Assembly (NCBI RefSeq): GCF_003002925.1
Contig: NZ_PVTK01000007.1
Span: 124,001 to 188,000, forward strand
Direction: 5' to 3'
Length of the DNA stretch: 64,000 bases
DNA from: Vreelandella songnenensis
GTDB taxonomy: Bacteria; Pseudomonadota; Gammaproteobacteria; Pseudomonadales; Halomonadaceae
Translations under genes and position numbers: made by a program
Shown: positions 36,361 through 45,156 of the stretch, piece by piece
Layout: each line of letters opens with the position of its first letter
How positions within the stretch are numbered: the stretch's first letter is position 1
Notes under the pieces: model-generated
The model's database searches: none
What the model saw: only the letters and a program-made list of their open reading frames with translations
What the model was told of the DNA's origin: nothing

Positions 36361-36615
36361 ATGTATCGCTCAGTCAATTTGCCCTGGCGATATAGCAAAG
36401 AAGGGAGAGCACTCACTATCGTGGTCGATATCGATGCCAATGACTCTATTCATTTGCTGCTTGGTAATTATATTGCGATCTACGTGCCAAAAAATTATTT
36501 ATCCTTAAAATACAATAAGTTAAATATTTTTACTATTGATACTATACTGAGTAGTCTGGAAATATGGGTAAAAGCGCACCAGCGCGGCGCACCTTTTACC
36601 GTTTTGCCTCATTAA
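36361..36615 (+). CDS. Small AT-rich hypothetical ORF
   Basis: An 84-residue frame (MYRSVNLPWRYSKEGRALTI...) with no family I recognise. Its codons are far more AT-rich than those of the neighbours (AAT, TTA, ATT common), and the nearest purine-rich site, GGTGGAG, is 16 bases upstream, too far. An 8-bp inverted repeat, GGTAAAAG (36567-36574) with CTTTTACC (36593-36600), lies inside its 3' end. It may be a foreign small gene or non-coding sequence opposite a small RNA. The rest of the 36168-36685 gap holds the ompW promoter and the orphan terminator. Confidence 0.22.
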   Translation: MYRSVNLPWRYSKEGRALTIVVDIDANDSIHLLLGNYIAIYVPKNYLSLKYNKLNIFTIDTILSSLEIWVKAHQRGAPFTVLPH

Positions 36616-36685
36616 GCATCACCTAATCCTTGCGGCAACTACTTCACAGCTAATGACCAGTTGACACTACATAGGCAACACTTTC

Positions 36686-37450
36686 ATGACACAACCTCAC
36701 ACCTATTACATTACCGGCGGTGCTCAGGGCATTGGCCTGGGTATCGCGCAAACGTTATTGTCCGAAGGCCATCAGGTCGCCATCACCGACATCGATAAAG
36801 AAGCGCTCGACGCGGCAGTTGAACGATTGCCCAACCGCCAACAGCTATTGGCCCTGCAGGCGGACGCAGGCATTGAGACACAGGTAGTAAAGAGTCTTGA
36901 AGAGACCGTCAGCCGCTTTGGCCGCCTGGACGGCATCGTGCACAACGCAGGCATCGCCGACCCTTTTCACGGTCCGGTCGAGCAGCTTTCACTGGACACC
37001 TGGCAGGCCTACCTGAACACCAACCTTACCGGGGCGTTCCTTTGCGCCAAACACGGTGCCCCGTATCTACGTGCTCAGGGCGGCAGTATCGTGCTGATGG
37101 CATCCTCCCGCGCGATCCAGTCCGAGCCGGATACCGAAGCCTACGCCGCCAGTAAAGGCGGTATTGTGGCCCTGACCCACGCACTGGCGGTCAGTCTCGG
37201 CCCGGATATTCGCGTGAATGCGGTAAGCCCCGGCTGGATAGAAGTCGGCAACTGGCAAAAACCCGCCGGGCAACAGCCCGTCGAGCACCGCGCCATTGAC
37301 CGTGCGCAGCATCCCGTTGGACGCGTTGGCACGCCGGAGGATATCGGCGCGCTGACCCGCTTTCTGCTCTCCGAAGAGGCCAGCTTTATCACCGGCCAGA
37401 ACGTCGTGGCGGACGGCGGCATGACGCGCAAGATGGTCTACGCCGAGTAG
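36686..37450 (+). CDS. Short-chain dehydrogenase/reductase
   Basis: NAD(P)-dependent oxidoreductase of the classical SDR type, 254 residues. The cofactor loop is TGGAQGIGLGIA (10-21), with IVHNAGIADP near 87, the catalytic Ser in VLMASSRAIQS near 138 and YAASKGG near 154 (Tyr-Lys pair). The C-terminal ASFITGQNVVADGGMTRKM is standard. An Asp after beta-2 (ITDIDKEA) favours NAD over NADP. The substrate cannot be told, and no pathway partner lies next to it. Confidence 0.93.
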   Translation: MTQPHTYYITGGAQGIGLGIAQTLLSEGHQVAITDIDKEALDAAVERLPNRQQLLALQADAGIETQVVKSLEETVSRFGRLDGIVHNAGIADPFHGPVEQLSLDTWQAYLNTNLTGAFLCAKHGAPYLRAQGGSIVLMASSRAIQSEPDTEAYAASKGGIVALTHALAVSLGPDIRVNAVSPGWIEVGNWQKPAGQQPVEHRAIDRAQHPVGRVGTPEDIGALTRFLLSEEASFITGQNVVADGGMTRKMVYAE

Positions 37451-37573
37451 CGAAAACGACGCTGAAAAACGGCCAATCATGATGGCCCAGGCGCACCGCT
37501 TGGCCTGGGCGGCCAGCCTCACGTACACTTGTTTGAATCTCTATTTCAAGACTCAACAAGCCGAGGCCCTTTC

Positions 37574-38428
37574 ATGGCGTTTGAATCCACCGCTTCCTAT
37601 ATAGCCACCGATGCACTCAAACAGGCGGTGAATGCTGCCGTCATGCTCGAGCGCCCGCTGCTCATCAAGGGCGAGCCGGGCACGGGCAAGACCCTGCTGG
37701 CCGAGGAGCTGGCGGCATCGCTTGACACTCAACTGATCACCTGGCACATCAAGTCCAGCACCAAGGCGGCCCAGGGGCTTTACGAGTACGACGCGGTCAG
37801 CCGCCTGCGCGATTCGCAGCTTGGCGTCGAGGGTGTGGAAAACGTCGCCAACTACATCAAGCCCGGCAAGCTCTGGGAAGCGTTCACCGCCGGCGAGCGC
37901 GTCGTGCTGTTGATCGATGAGATCGACAAGGCGGATATCGAGTTTCCCAACGACCTGCTCCAGGAACTGGATCGCATGGAGTTTCACGTTTACGAGACCG
38001 GTGAAACCATCCGTGCCGAGAAGCGCCCGATCATCATCATCACGTCCAACAATGAAAAGGAACTGCCCGACGCCTTCCTGCGCCGCTGCTTCTTTCACTA
38101 CATCGATTTCCCCGACCGCGATACGCTGCAGGCCATTGTCGATGTGCACTTCCCGGACATCGCCCCGCGTCTGGTCAGCGAAGCGCTGAACGTCTTTTTC
38201 GAGCTGCGCGACGCCCCCGGCCTGAAGAAAAAGCCTTCCACCTCGGAGCTGGTCGACTGGCTCAAACTGCTCATGGCCGACGAGCTTGCCCAGGAAGCGC
38301 TTTATCACCGCGACCCAGCCAAGGCTCTGCCGCCCATGGCCGGTGCACTGATAAAGAACGAGCAGGACACTCACCTGCTCGAACGCCTGGCGTTCATGCT
38401 GCGCCGCCAGAAGAGCAGCGGGCGCTAA
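37574..38428 (+). CDS. MoxR-family AAA+ ATPase
   Basis: AAA+ chaperone-like ATPase of 284 residues. Walker A is GEPGTGKT (33-40), Walker B VVLLIDEIDKAD near 110, sensor 1 IIITSNNEKELPDAFLRRC near 150. I set the start at MAFESTASYI, preceded by GAGG; the longer frame would use TTG. It is followed after 3 bases by a VWA-domain gene. MoxR/VWA pairs act as two-part machines that activate or insert metal into partner enzymes (CoxD/CoxE, NorQ/NorD type); the client here is not adjacent and is unknown. Confidence 0.94.
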   Translation: MAFESTASYIATDALKQAVNAAVMLERPLLIKGEPGTGKTLLAEELAASLDTQLITWHIKSSTKAAQGLYEYDAVSRLRDSQLGVEGVENVANYIKPGKLWEAFTAGERVVLLIDEIDKADIEFPNDLLQELDRMEFHVYETGETIRAEKRPIIIITSNNEKELPDAFLRRCFFHYIDFPDRDTLQAIVDVHFPDIAPRLVSEALNVFFELRDAPGLKKKPSTSELVDWLKLLMADELAQEALYHRDPAKALPPMAGALIKNEQDTHLLERLAFMLRRQKSSGR

Positions 38429-38431
38429 GCC

Positions 38432-39613
38432 ATGTTTATCGGCCTGTTTGATACCTTGAAGCGTGCTGGCGTGCCCGTTTCGCTGCGTGAACTGCTGGAT
38501 CTTCATGCCGTGGTGGAGCGCGGCGTCGTGTTCGCCGATATGGAAGCGTTCTATCAGGTAGCGCGCACGGTGATGGTAAAGGACGAGCGCTATTTCGACC
38601 GCTTCGATCGCGCCTTCTCGGCGTGGTTCGAAGGCCTTGAAGATATGGACGCCGCCATCGAAGCGCTGATTCCGCAAGAGTGGCTGCGCCGCGAATTTGA
38701 AAAGCAGCTGACGGAGGAAGAGAAAGCCAACATCGAATCCCTCGGCGGGCTCGAGGCGCTGATCGAGACGTTCAAGAAACGCCTGGAAGAGCAGAAAGAG
38801 CGCCACGCCGGGGGCAACAAGTGGATCGGTACCGGCGGCACCAGCCCGTTTGGTGCCTACGGCTACAATCCGGAAGGCATTCGCATCGGCCAGGACGGCT
38901 CGCGCCATCGCCGAGCCATCAAGGTGTGGGACGAGCGGCGCTTTCGCGACTACGACGACTCCCTGGAGCTTGGCACGCGCAACATAAAGATGGCGCTGCG
39001 GCGGCTGCGCAAGTTTGCCCGCCAGGGTGCTCTTCAGGAGTTCGACGTAGACAGCACCATACGTGAAACCGCTCGCGACGCTGGCCTTCTCAACGTGCAG
39101 ATGCGCCCGGAGCGACACAATGCTGTCAAGGTGCTGCTGTTTCTGGATGTAGGCGGCTCCATGGATGATCATATCCGCGTGTGTGAAGAGCTGTTTTCCG
39201 CGGCGCGCTCGGAGTTCAAGCATCTCGAGCACTACTACTTTCACAACTGCCTTTATGAAGGCGTGTGGAAGAATAATATGCGCCGGGGCAATGAGCGCAT
39301 CCCCACCATGGAGGTCTTGAATACCTACAGTGCAGACTATCAGGTGGTGGTAGTCGGCGATGCAGCCATGTCACCCTATGAAGTGACCCATCCAGGTGGC
39401 AGCGTGGAGCATTTCAATGATGAGCCCGGCGGCGTATGGCTCAAGCGGCTATGCCAGGCCTTTCCGCGTCTGGCATGGCTCAACCCCATGCCCACGCGCG
39501 CCTGGGAGTACACCTACTCCACCCAGCTGATTCAGGAAATCATCGATAGCCGCATGTATCCCATGACCCTGGAGGGGCTTGAAACCGCCATGCGCGAACT
39601 GGCCAGAAAGTAG
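38432..39613 (+). CDS. VWA-domain protein, CoxE-like partner of MoxR
   Basis: A 393-residue cytoplasmic protein. Residues 1-170 are helical and charged (EEKANIESLGGLEALIETFK; then NKWIGTGGTSPFGAYGYNP), the middle is DERRFRDYDDSLELGTRNIK, and the von Willebrand A-like domain starts near 228 with VKVLLFLDVGGSMDDH. The MIDAS-type D-x-S-x-S is DVGGS, with Gly in the second conserved position, as I recall for this subfamily. GDAAMSPYEV near 310 supplies the last MIDAS-like Asp. Three bases separate it from the MoxR gene, so the pair is one unit. Confidence 0.9.
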   Translation: MFIGLFDTLKRAGVPVSLRELLDLHAVVERGVVFADMEAFYQVARTVMVKDERYFDRFDRAFSAWFEGLEDMDAAIEALIPQEWLRREFEKQLTEEEKANIESLGGLEALIETFKKRLEEQKERHAGGNKWIGTGGTSPFGAYGYNPEGIRIGQDGSRHRRAIKVWDERRFRDYDDSLELGTRNIKMALRRLRKFARQGALQEFDVDSTIRETARDAGLLNVQMRPERHNAVKVLLFLDVGGSMDDHIRVCEELFSAARSEFKHLEHYYFHNCLYEGVWKNNMRRGNERIPTMEVLNTYSADYQVVVVGDAAMSPYEVTHPGGSVEHFNDEPGGVWLKRLCQAFPRLAWLNPMPTRAWEYTYSTQLIQEIIDSRMYPMTLEGLETAMRELARK

Positions 39614-39632
39614 CCTGCGCAGGCGGTCAACG

Positions 39633-40202
39633 TCAGGCCTTGATGCTGGAAGGAAACGCTTTGAGTCCGCTCAAAAAATCCTGCTTGGCGACCTCGAAAG
39701 CCTTGGCGTCATGCTTGAAGCGCCGCAGGATCAGCGCTTCATCCAGCGCCACCGTGGCTGCCAGCTCAGCAATACCGCCTGCCGGATGGCGCCCGCTCAA
39801 GCCAATGTGCGCGCCGTTATCGGCCTTGAACCAGCGCTTGATGCCACAGCCCTGATAGAACGCCTGCTGCTCGGGGCTATCCACTTCCACCCGCAGCGGC
39901 GCCTTCAGCGTCAGCTCGCTGATCAAACGCTGCTTGGCCCCGTCGGATTCAAGCCCACAGGCATGGGTGATGGTCATGCCCTCACCCGCTTCATCGAGCA
40001 CCAGCAGCGCCAGCGCCAGCGGCTTGCCGGTGTTATCCACGCCCGCCAGCAGGCGTGCCACTTCCTGTTTGAACAGCACATTGCGCGTGCCGGTAAAGAC
40101 CACCAGCGGAGTCAATCCCGCTGCCTGGCCGTACACTTCAGCGCATAAGCGCGCCAGGCAGGCATCTCGCTGTCCCGCCTCTTTGATCTGAACTACCTTC
40201 AT
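39633..40202 (-). CDS. Hypothetical protein, possibly GNAT-like
   Basis: A 189-residue cytoplasmic protein. Start MKVVQIKEAGQRDACLARL has GAGAG 5 bases upstream; a longer frame to 40226 lacks this. PLALALLVLDEAGEGMTITHACG and VEVDSPEQQAFYQGCGIKRWFK look like strand and helix elements of a GNAT acetyltransferase (the YQGCGI segment resembles the family's Y-x-x-x-GF), but no clear acetyl-CoA loop is visible. It converges on the VWA gene with a 19-bp gap. Real gene by codon use and ribosome site; function unassigned. Confidence 0.65.
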   Translation of the reverse strand: MKVVQIKEAGQRDACLARLCAEVYGQAAGLTPLVVFTGTRNVLFKQEVARLLAGVDNTGKPLALALLVLDEAGEGMTITHACGLESDGAKQRLISELTLKAPLRVEVDSPEQQAFYQGCGIKRWFKADNGAHIGLSGRHPAGGIAELAATVALDEALILRRFKHDAKAFEVAKQDFLSGLKAFPSSIKA

Positions 40203-40363
40203 TACGCTCTCTTTACGCCGTTGCAATCGATATCAGCCACATTGATGCCCGCAAGCCTAGAGTAAACGGGCGCGCCGCACCAGCCACTATTAACCAATAT
40301 GAACGCATTGGCCCTTACGTAGTCGCAAGAGGGTGCACCCGTTTTGGATGCCGAGGAGAATCA

Positions 40364-40756
40364 ATGCTTCAGTTCAATAACGACCCGACCCTGCCCAAGC
40401 CAAGTTTTCCTGGAAGTCATATGGTGATGGACGATCACTATGTGTTCATCTCCGGGCTTACCGTGGCCGATCTTTCCAATGGCGATGCCGTGCGTGGCGA
40501 TATCCAGGAAGAAACTCGCCTGATCATGCGCGCACTGCAACGCATGCTGGTGCAGGAAGAAGGCAGCCTGGCCGATGTGATCCGCGTCGACATTCACCTG
40601 ACGGATCTTGGCGACATCAATAGCGTGGACGCCATTTACGCCGAGTTTTTTGAACCAGGCCGCTATCCGGCACGCACCTGTACTGAATCAGCCCATCTGT
40701 GTGGTGGTGGCAGTATTGAAATCACCATGATGGCCAAGCGCGCCACACATGATTAA
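40364..40756 (+). CDS. RidA-family protein
   Basis: A 130-residue member of the YjgF/YER057c/UK114 family, which hydrolyses reactive enamine/imine intermediates or has related roles. [20 protein letters not shown] (near 20), [28 protein letters not shown] (near 66) and [24 protein letters not shown] (near 100) are typical. The usual R-x-x-V/x-G-Arg position is partly present (PARTC), so archetypal RidA deaminase activity is likely but not certain. Its stop overlaps the converging cobQ stop. Confidence 0.9.
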   Translation: MLQFNNDPTLPKPSFPGSHMVMDDHYVFISGLTVADLSNGDAVRGDIQEETRLIMRALQRMLVQEEGSLADVIRVDIHLTDLGDINSVDAIYAEFFEPGRYPARTCTESAHLCGGGSIEITMMAKRATHD

Positions 40757-42204
40757 GCGCGCCCTACAAGTGACAAGATCTCACTGATGTCCAGGTGGGT
40801 TTCCAACGTATCGGCAAGCCGGTCAAGCTCCCGCTCGCGGTGAGCCAGGTAATCCACCAGCAGCGCTTCAGCAAGCCCCAGGCGTTTTAAAAGCGCCTGG
40901 CACGCCTGCGCATGATCGAACAGGCCGTGCAGGTAAGTGCCCAGCACCTGGCGGTCTTCACTGATGGCACCATCCTGATGAGTCCCCAGATCGAACAACG
41001 GCTTTTCAAGCGCAGGCCCTCTGCTGACGCCATTGTGAATCTCATAACCGGTTACCTGCGCCGTATCGCCCGCCAGCACGCCGTTGACGTTGCGCAGTTG
41101 CTTGCCTGCCACCATGCGAGTGGTCAAGGGCAACAACCCTAACCCTTGTACTCTTCCGGGCGTGCCCTCCAGGCCTTCAGCGTCTTCTACCCACTCCCCC
41201 AGCATCTGAAAGCCACCGCAAATGCCTAACACTTTCCCCCCGTAGCGCAGATGCCGCTGGATAGCCGCTTCCCAGCCCTGGCGCTTGAGCCAGGCAAGGT
41301 CGCTGGCGGTACTTTTACTGCCGGGCAGAATGATCACATCGGCGGGGGGAATCGGCTGGCCAGGACCCACCATATGCAGCGCCACCTGAGGGTGCAGGCG
41401 AAGCGGGTCGAAATCGGTATGGTTGCTGATGCGCGGCAACGCAGGCACGACGACGTCAAGCAGTGCCTCCCGGGGTGAATGGCGGGTCAGGCCCACGCTA
41501 TCCTCGGCATCCAGCAGTAGCCCTTGAAGATACGGCAAGGTGCCGAAAACGCGTTTGCCGGTTCGCGATTCTAGCCACTCAAGGCCCGGCGCCAGCAGCC
41601 CTATATCGCCGCGAAAGCGGTTCACGATAAATCCGCGGGTACGCGCCTGTTCACTGCTACTCAGCAGTTCGAGCGTGCCGACCAGTTGCGCAAACACGCC
41701 GCCCCGGTCAATGTCGCCAACCAGCAGCACCGGGCAATCGGCCGCTTCGGCAAAGCCCATATTGGCGATATCGCCCTTGCGCAGGTTGATCTCGGCGGGG
41801 CTGCCCGCGCCTTCGGCAATGATGATATCAAAGCGGGATTCAAGCGCCTGCCAGGCGGCCATCACACTCTCTTTGGCGGTTTCTTTGAACGCGTGATAGT
41901 CAAGCGCATCCATGTGCCCATGGACCTTGCCCCGCAGAATCACCTGGGAGCCGCGGTCGCTTTCCGGCTTGAGCAGTACAGGGTTCATGTCGCTATGCGG
42001 GGCAACGCCTGCCGCCTGAGCCTGCAAGGCGGTCGAGCGGCCAATTTCACCGCCATCGATCGTGACGGCACTATTGAGCGCCATGTTCTGAGGCTTGAAC
42101 GGCGCCACGCTAAAACCGCGGCGCTGCAATACCCGGCAAAGCCCTGCTACCACCGTGCTTTTTCCCGCATCGGAAGTAGTGCCTTGAATCATTAGGGTGG
42201 GCAT
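40753..42204 (-). CDS. cobQ: Cobyric acid synthase
   Basis: Glutamine-dependent amidase that converts adenosylcobyrinic acid a,c-diamide to cobyric acid in B12 synthesis. 483 residues. The N-terminal ATPase part starts [19 protein letters not shown] with PQNMALNS near 39; the glutaminase part has [14 protein letters not shown] (Cys nucleophile near 333) and [10 protein letters not shown] (catalytic His near 430). Start at 42204 follows GGAG CCGGCGC. The frame continues upstream without a ribosome site. No other cobalamin gene lies in the window and no cobalamin riboswitch was seen. Confidence 0.96.
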   Translation of the reverse strand: MPTLMIQGTTSDAGKSTVVAGLCRVLQRRGFSVAPFKPQNMALNSAVTIDGGEIGRSTALQAQAAGVAPHSDMNPVLLKPESDRGSQVILRGKVHGHMDALDYHAFKETAKESVMAAWQALESRFDIIIAEGAGSPAEINLRKGDIANMGFAEAADCPVLLVGDIDRGGVFAQLVGTLELLSSSEQARTRGFIVNRFRGDIGLLAPGLEWLESRTGKRVFGTLPYLQGLLLDAEDSVGLTRHSPREALLDVVVPALPRISNHTDFDPLRLHPQVALHMVGPGQPIPPADVIILPGSKSTASDLAWLKRQGWEAAIQRHLRYGGKVLGICGGFQMLGEWVEDAEGLEGTPGRVQGLGLLPLTTRMVAGKQLRNVNGVLAGDTAQVTGYEIHNGVSRGPALEKPLFDLGTHQDGAISEDRQVLGTYLHGLFDHAQACQALLKRLGLAEALLVDYLAHRERELDRLADTLETHLDISEILSLVGRA

Positions 42205-42293
42205 GCGCCGGCTCCGCGTTTTATAGGCTTGAAAGAGGCGAAACTTTAGCGAGCGCTCTACCAGGATGCAATGCGCTGACACACGAGGTTTCA

Positions 42294-42333
42294 GAAAAAA
42301 GAAAGGCCCGAGCCCGGCACAGGGGATCAGGCC
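42294..42333 (-). terminator. Probable terminator after the subtilisin-like gene
   Basis: GGCCCGA (42305-42311) can pair with TCAGGCC (42327-42333) with one G-T wobble, and the interior adds CCC/GGG pairing. On the minus strand TTTCTTTTTT follows the stem. It lies about 80 bases after the protease stop at 42410 and before cobQ. Confidence 0.65.
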
Positions 42334-42409
42334 ATTAATGCGCTCTGCATAAACCGCCCACAGGGCTGGCTCGCTATGCAGATATCGTGCTTATATCCTT
42401 GCTGACAAT

Positions 42410-44626
42410 TTACAGCAGGGTAGAGAAGCTCACCATTCCAGCGGTATCAGAGGATGCATCAGCATCGTGCCCGGGTTCAAGCGTATGTAACAGGTTGAAC
42501 TGCCAGCGGGTATTGGCGCTGGGCGAATACGTATAACCGAACTCGATATCCACCTGACGGCCCGAAGGCGAAAGCTGCGCTTCGCGCTCTTCGCGGATAA
42601 CACCGCCATCCAGCGTGCGTCCTACCGGCACATCAAGGGTGGCAATACCACTTTCGATACGCAGCGGCTGCTGTAGTGAAAATGCTGCCCGTTCGTTGTC
42701 GTCCTGCCACTGCAATCCCATGGCTACTTTCTGCGCACGAATATCGCGCAGATGCGCCAGCAGGCCGTTGCCTTCAGCGTCTCCACGGCCCTGTTCGAAC
42801 TCGGCAAACGAGCTTATTCCATTGCCGTGCTGGGCTTGCAGGGTAATACCTGCAAAGGTCATTTCGTTACGCTCGCCCAGGCCCAAGGCACCCGAACCGC
42901 TCGCGCCCATCAAGCCATTGCGCTCTTGCAGGCGGCCGACCTGGGTCGTCATGCTCAGCGCCGGCGATAGCTGCCACTGGAAGCCGACATCAGAACGGTT
43001 GGCCTGGTAGTCACGATCATTGGTGGTCTCAAGCTCGTTACCGGCCCAGTGCGTGGCGATAAAACTCAGGGTATCACCCAGTGCATAATTCGCTTTTACG
43101 CCGTTAACGCTATCCAGCGACTGAGTAAGTGCAGACCCGCTCTGGAAAGAGATCATCGGCATCATGCCCGACTCAGCGTAGGCGCTCATCGGGCTTGCCT
43201 GAGAGCCTGCAAAGTTGAAGGCGCTCAATGAAGCGTTACCCAGTGCACCGTCAAAGCGGCTGCTCAGCAGATCACCGGCACCGTTGATGCTGGACGTGAA
43301 GCTATAAGGCCCCATGCTGACCGACTCCGTTTGCAAGGAGGCGGACGAGTATTGGGTCAACTGCTCCATCTGGCTACGCAGCTGTGTTGCGCGCTGTGTA
43401 CGCGGCTGGGCGCGCCCGCTCAAATTGACCTGATAGTCGCGGCCCAGACTGTCAAAGGCGGCCACGTTATCCAGCGCGCCTGCTTCGCTCAGCGACTTGC
43501 CGAAGGCGCTTGACAACAGTATCTCAGAGCGCTCTGCCAGCTCGCCACCCGCCGCTACCTGCTCGCTTTGTGCCACTACGAGCTCACCCTCGGGCGCCAG
43601 AGCTGCATTGATGTCGGCAATACCCTGGCCAAGGTAGTAGGTGCCACAGTTGGTCGTTGCCTGGCTTCCGCAATCGTTTTGAGCAAACAGTGCGCTATCC
43701 TGACTGGCCGTATCCAGCAACCGCTTACTGGCCTGCTGGGCGTTCAAGTGCGGCCAGCGCGCCAGAATGCCCGCCGCGTACTCGGAAATACGCGCGGCAG
43801 AAAACGATGTACCCTGAGCGTTTACCTGTCGATGCACGTAGTCAGTGGCAATTGCCCGTTCCTGCAAGCGCGTATCATCGCCCGGGTAGGAACTCGAGGG
43901 ATGGATATTGCCATCGGGGGTCGTGCCCACGGCAATCAGCATCATGTTGTAAAGCTCAGGGTAGCTTTCATAAATCGGCCGCCCTTCTGTCTGCATGGCC
44001 GTTCCCTCATTGCCGGCGCTGATAACGTAAACAGCGCCGCTGCCGCCGTTGGCGTTGACCACCTGATCAAGAGACTGCCGGGCCGTTACGCCGTTAAACG
44101 CAAGGCGCGGGTCACTGGCCAGGTAGCGCTTGGAAAAGCTTGCATTGATAACGCGAGCGCCCCGCTCGGCGGCTTCGCCTACGGCATAGTTGATCGCGCT
44201 GCTGCGGTTGACGCCATCCTGCTCGACCTTGATCAGATCAAGCCGTGCGTTACCCAACGTGCCGCCCGTAATGACCGATGCAACGGCGTTACCATGCCAT
44301 TCGTTACCACCGCTCACGTCAGTACTGTTGGTATGAACATTTAACGTATCAATGACCAGATGGTTATTGGTTAAATTTTCAACATCAAACGCGCTATCGA
44401 CCACGGCCAATCGGATGTCAGTAGATAGCGTTACGCTTTCTTTTTTACTGGCCACCATCATGGGGGCAATAGTGGCAGGTTGCATGACGGGGGCAGCGTT
44501 ATGAATCCCCAAGTTAGGGTCACTTTCACCAGTGCCACCACCACCGCCACCAGAACTACATCCAGCTATCGAGATAGTGCCCAGTGCCATTCCAATGGCC
44601 AAGACAAGGGGATGCCGGTTACCCAT
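42410..44626 (-). CDS. Subtilisin-like (S8) lipoprotein, autotransporter-like
   Basis: A 738-residue surface or periplasmic protease candidate. The signal ends in a lipobox, SIAGCSSGGGGGG, giving a lipidated Cys near 23 followed by poly-Gly. The S8 triad is visible: Asp in LAVVDSAFD near 75, His in GNEWHGNAV near 109 and Ser in AQGTSFSAAR near 271. Residues from about 400 to the end are strand-rich and resemble the passenger-to-barrel part of lipidated S8 autotransporters such as NalP or SphB1 (GMVSFSTLL end), though the last residue is not Phe. Membrane insertion is inferred. A very AT-rich gap precedes it. Ribosome site is weak (AGG, 10-base spacer). Confidence 0.85.
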   Translation of the reverse strand: MGNRHPLVLAIGMALGTISIAGCSSGGGGGGTGESDPNLGIHNAAPVMQPATIAPMMVASKKESVTLSTDIRLAVVDSAFDVENLTNNHLVIDTLNVHTNSTDVSGGNEWHGNAVASVITGGTLGNARLDLIKVEQDGVNRSSAINYAVGEAAERGARVINASFSKRYLASDPRLAFNGVTARQSLDQVVNANGGSGAVYVISAGNEGTAMQTEGRPIYESYPELYNMMLIAVGTTPDGNIHPSSSYPGDDTRLQERAIATDYVHRQVNAQGTSFSAARISEYAAGILARWPHLNAQQASKRLLDTASQDSALFAQNDCGSQATTNCGTYYLGQGIADINAALAPEGELVVAQSEQVAAGGELAERSEILLSSAFGKSLSEAGALDNVAAFDSLGRDYQVNLSGRAQPRTQRATQLRSQMEQLTQYSSASLQTESVSMGPYSFTSSINGAGDLLSSRFDGALGNASLSAFNFAGSQASPMSAYAESGMMPMISFQSGSALTQSLDSVNGVKANYALGDTLSFIATHWAGNELETTNDRDYQANRSDVGFQWQLSPALSMTTQVGRLQERNGLMGASGSGALGLGERNEMTFAGITLQAQHGNGISSFAEFEQGRGDAEGNGLLAHLRDIRAQKVAMGLQWQDDNERAAFSLQQPLRIESGIATLDVPVGRTLDGGVIREEREAQLSPSGRQVDIEFGYTYSPSANTRWQFNLLHTLEPGHDADASSDTAGMVSFSTLL

Positions 44627-45156
44627 AAAAAGGCACCTGCAGGGAGACTTTAAAAGTCATGTTTATTTACGCTCGCTAATAGGTAGGGCATCGGGGAGGA
44701 TGCGCAGGCATTAAACAATAACTTTAAAAACCCGGCAACATATACTTTGCAAAAAGACTAAAAAACTTTATTAAAAAAATAATGATTAAAAATACCAATC
44801 ACGAGAATTGGAATTTGTTATCGAATAAAATAAAAAACAATAAAAGAGAACAAATAACCAGCTAACTAAATTATTAAAAATTTATTAAAATCAAAGAGCT
44901 TTAAAACATAATACTTTTAGACACAAAAAAACAAAGCAAAATAAAAAGCATGTCCACTTTTTTTAAGAAAAAATATAAAATCGATAAATACGAACGAATA
45001 ATTCGAAAAAAAAGAAAGTTATTTTTATATTAAAGTTTGAATGCCTGCGGCCGATATCAAGCATCTTTGTTTCTTCAGAAAAGGCTTAAGAAGACATGAA
45101 CTCTTTTTTCAGCTAAAGTAGCCGTTTTTATCGGTTCATTACTAAAGCGGCATTAA
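44627..45156. other. 530-bp AT-rich intergenic region
   Basis: No gene is visible between the divergent protease and glutaminase genes. Counting by hand, 44761-45000 has 47 G or C in 240 bases (about 20%), far below the flanks. It contains many short A- and T-runs, likely intrinsically curved DNA. It must hold both promoters; I could not assign boxes because nearly any window resembles a -10. Such DNA is a typical binding target for H-NS-like silencers. Confidence 0.85.

Noticed and set aside
37485-37510. Hairpin GCCCAGGC/GCCTGGGC between the SDR and MoxR genes as a terminator
   Set aside because: The stem is only 8 bp and no T-run follows; kept out for lack of support.
37553-39244. 563-codon minus-strand frame opposite moxR and the VWA gene
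   Set aside because: It spans two well-supported plus-strand genes and encodes no recognisable domain; an artefact of high GC at third positions.
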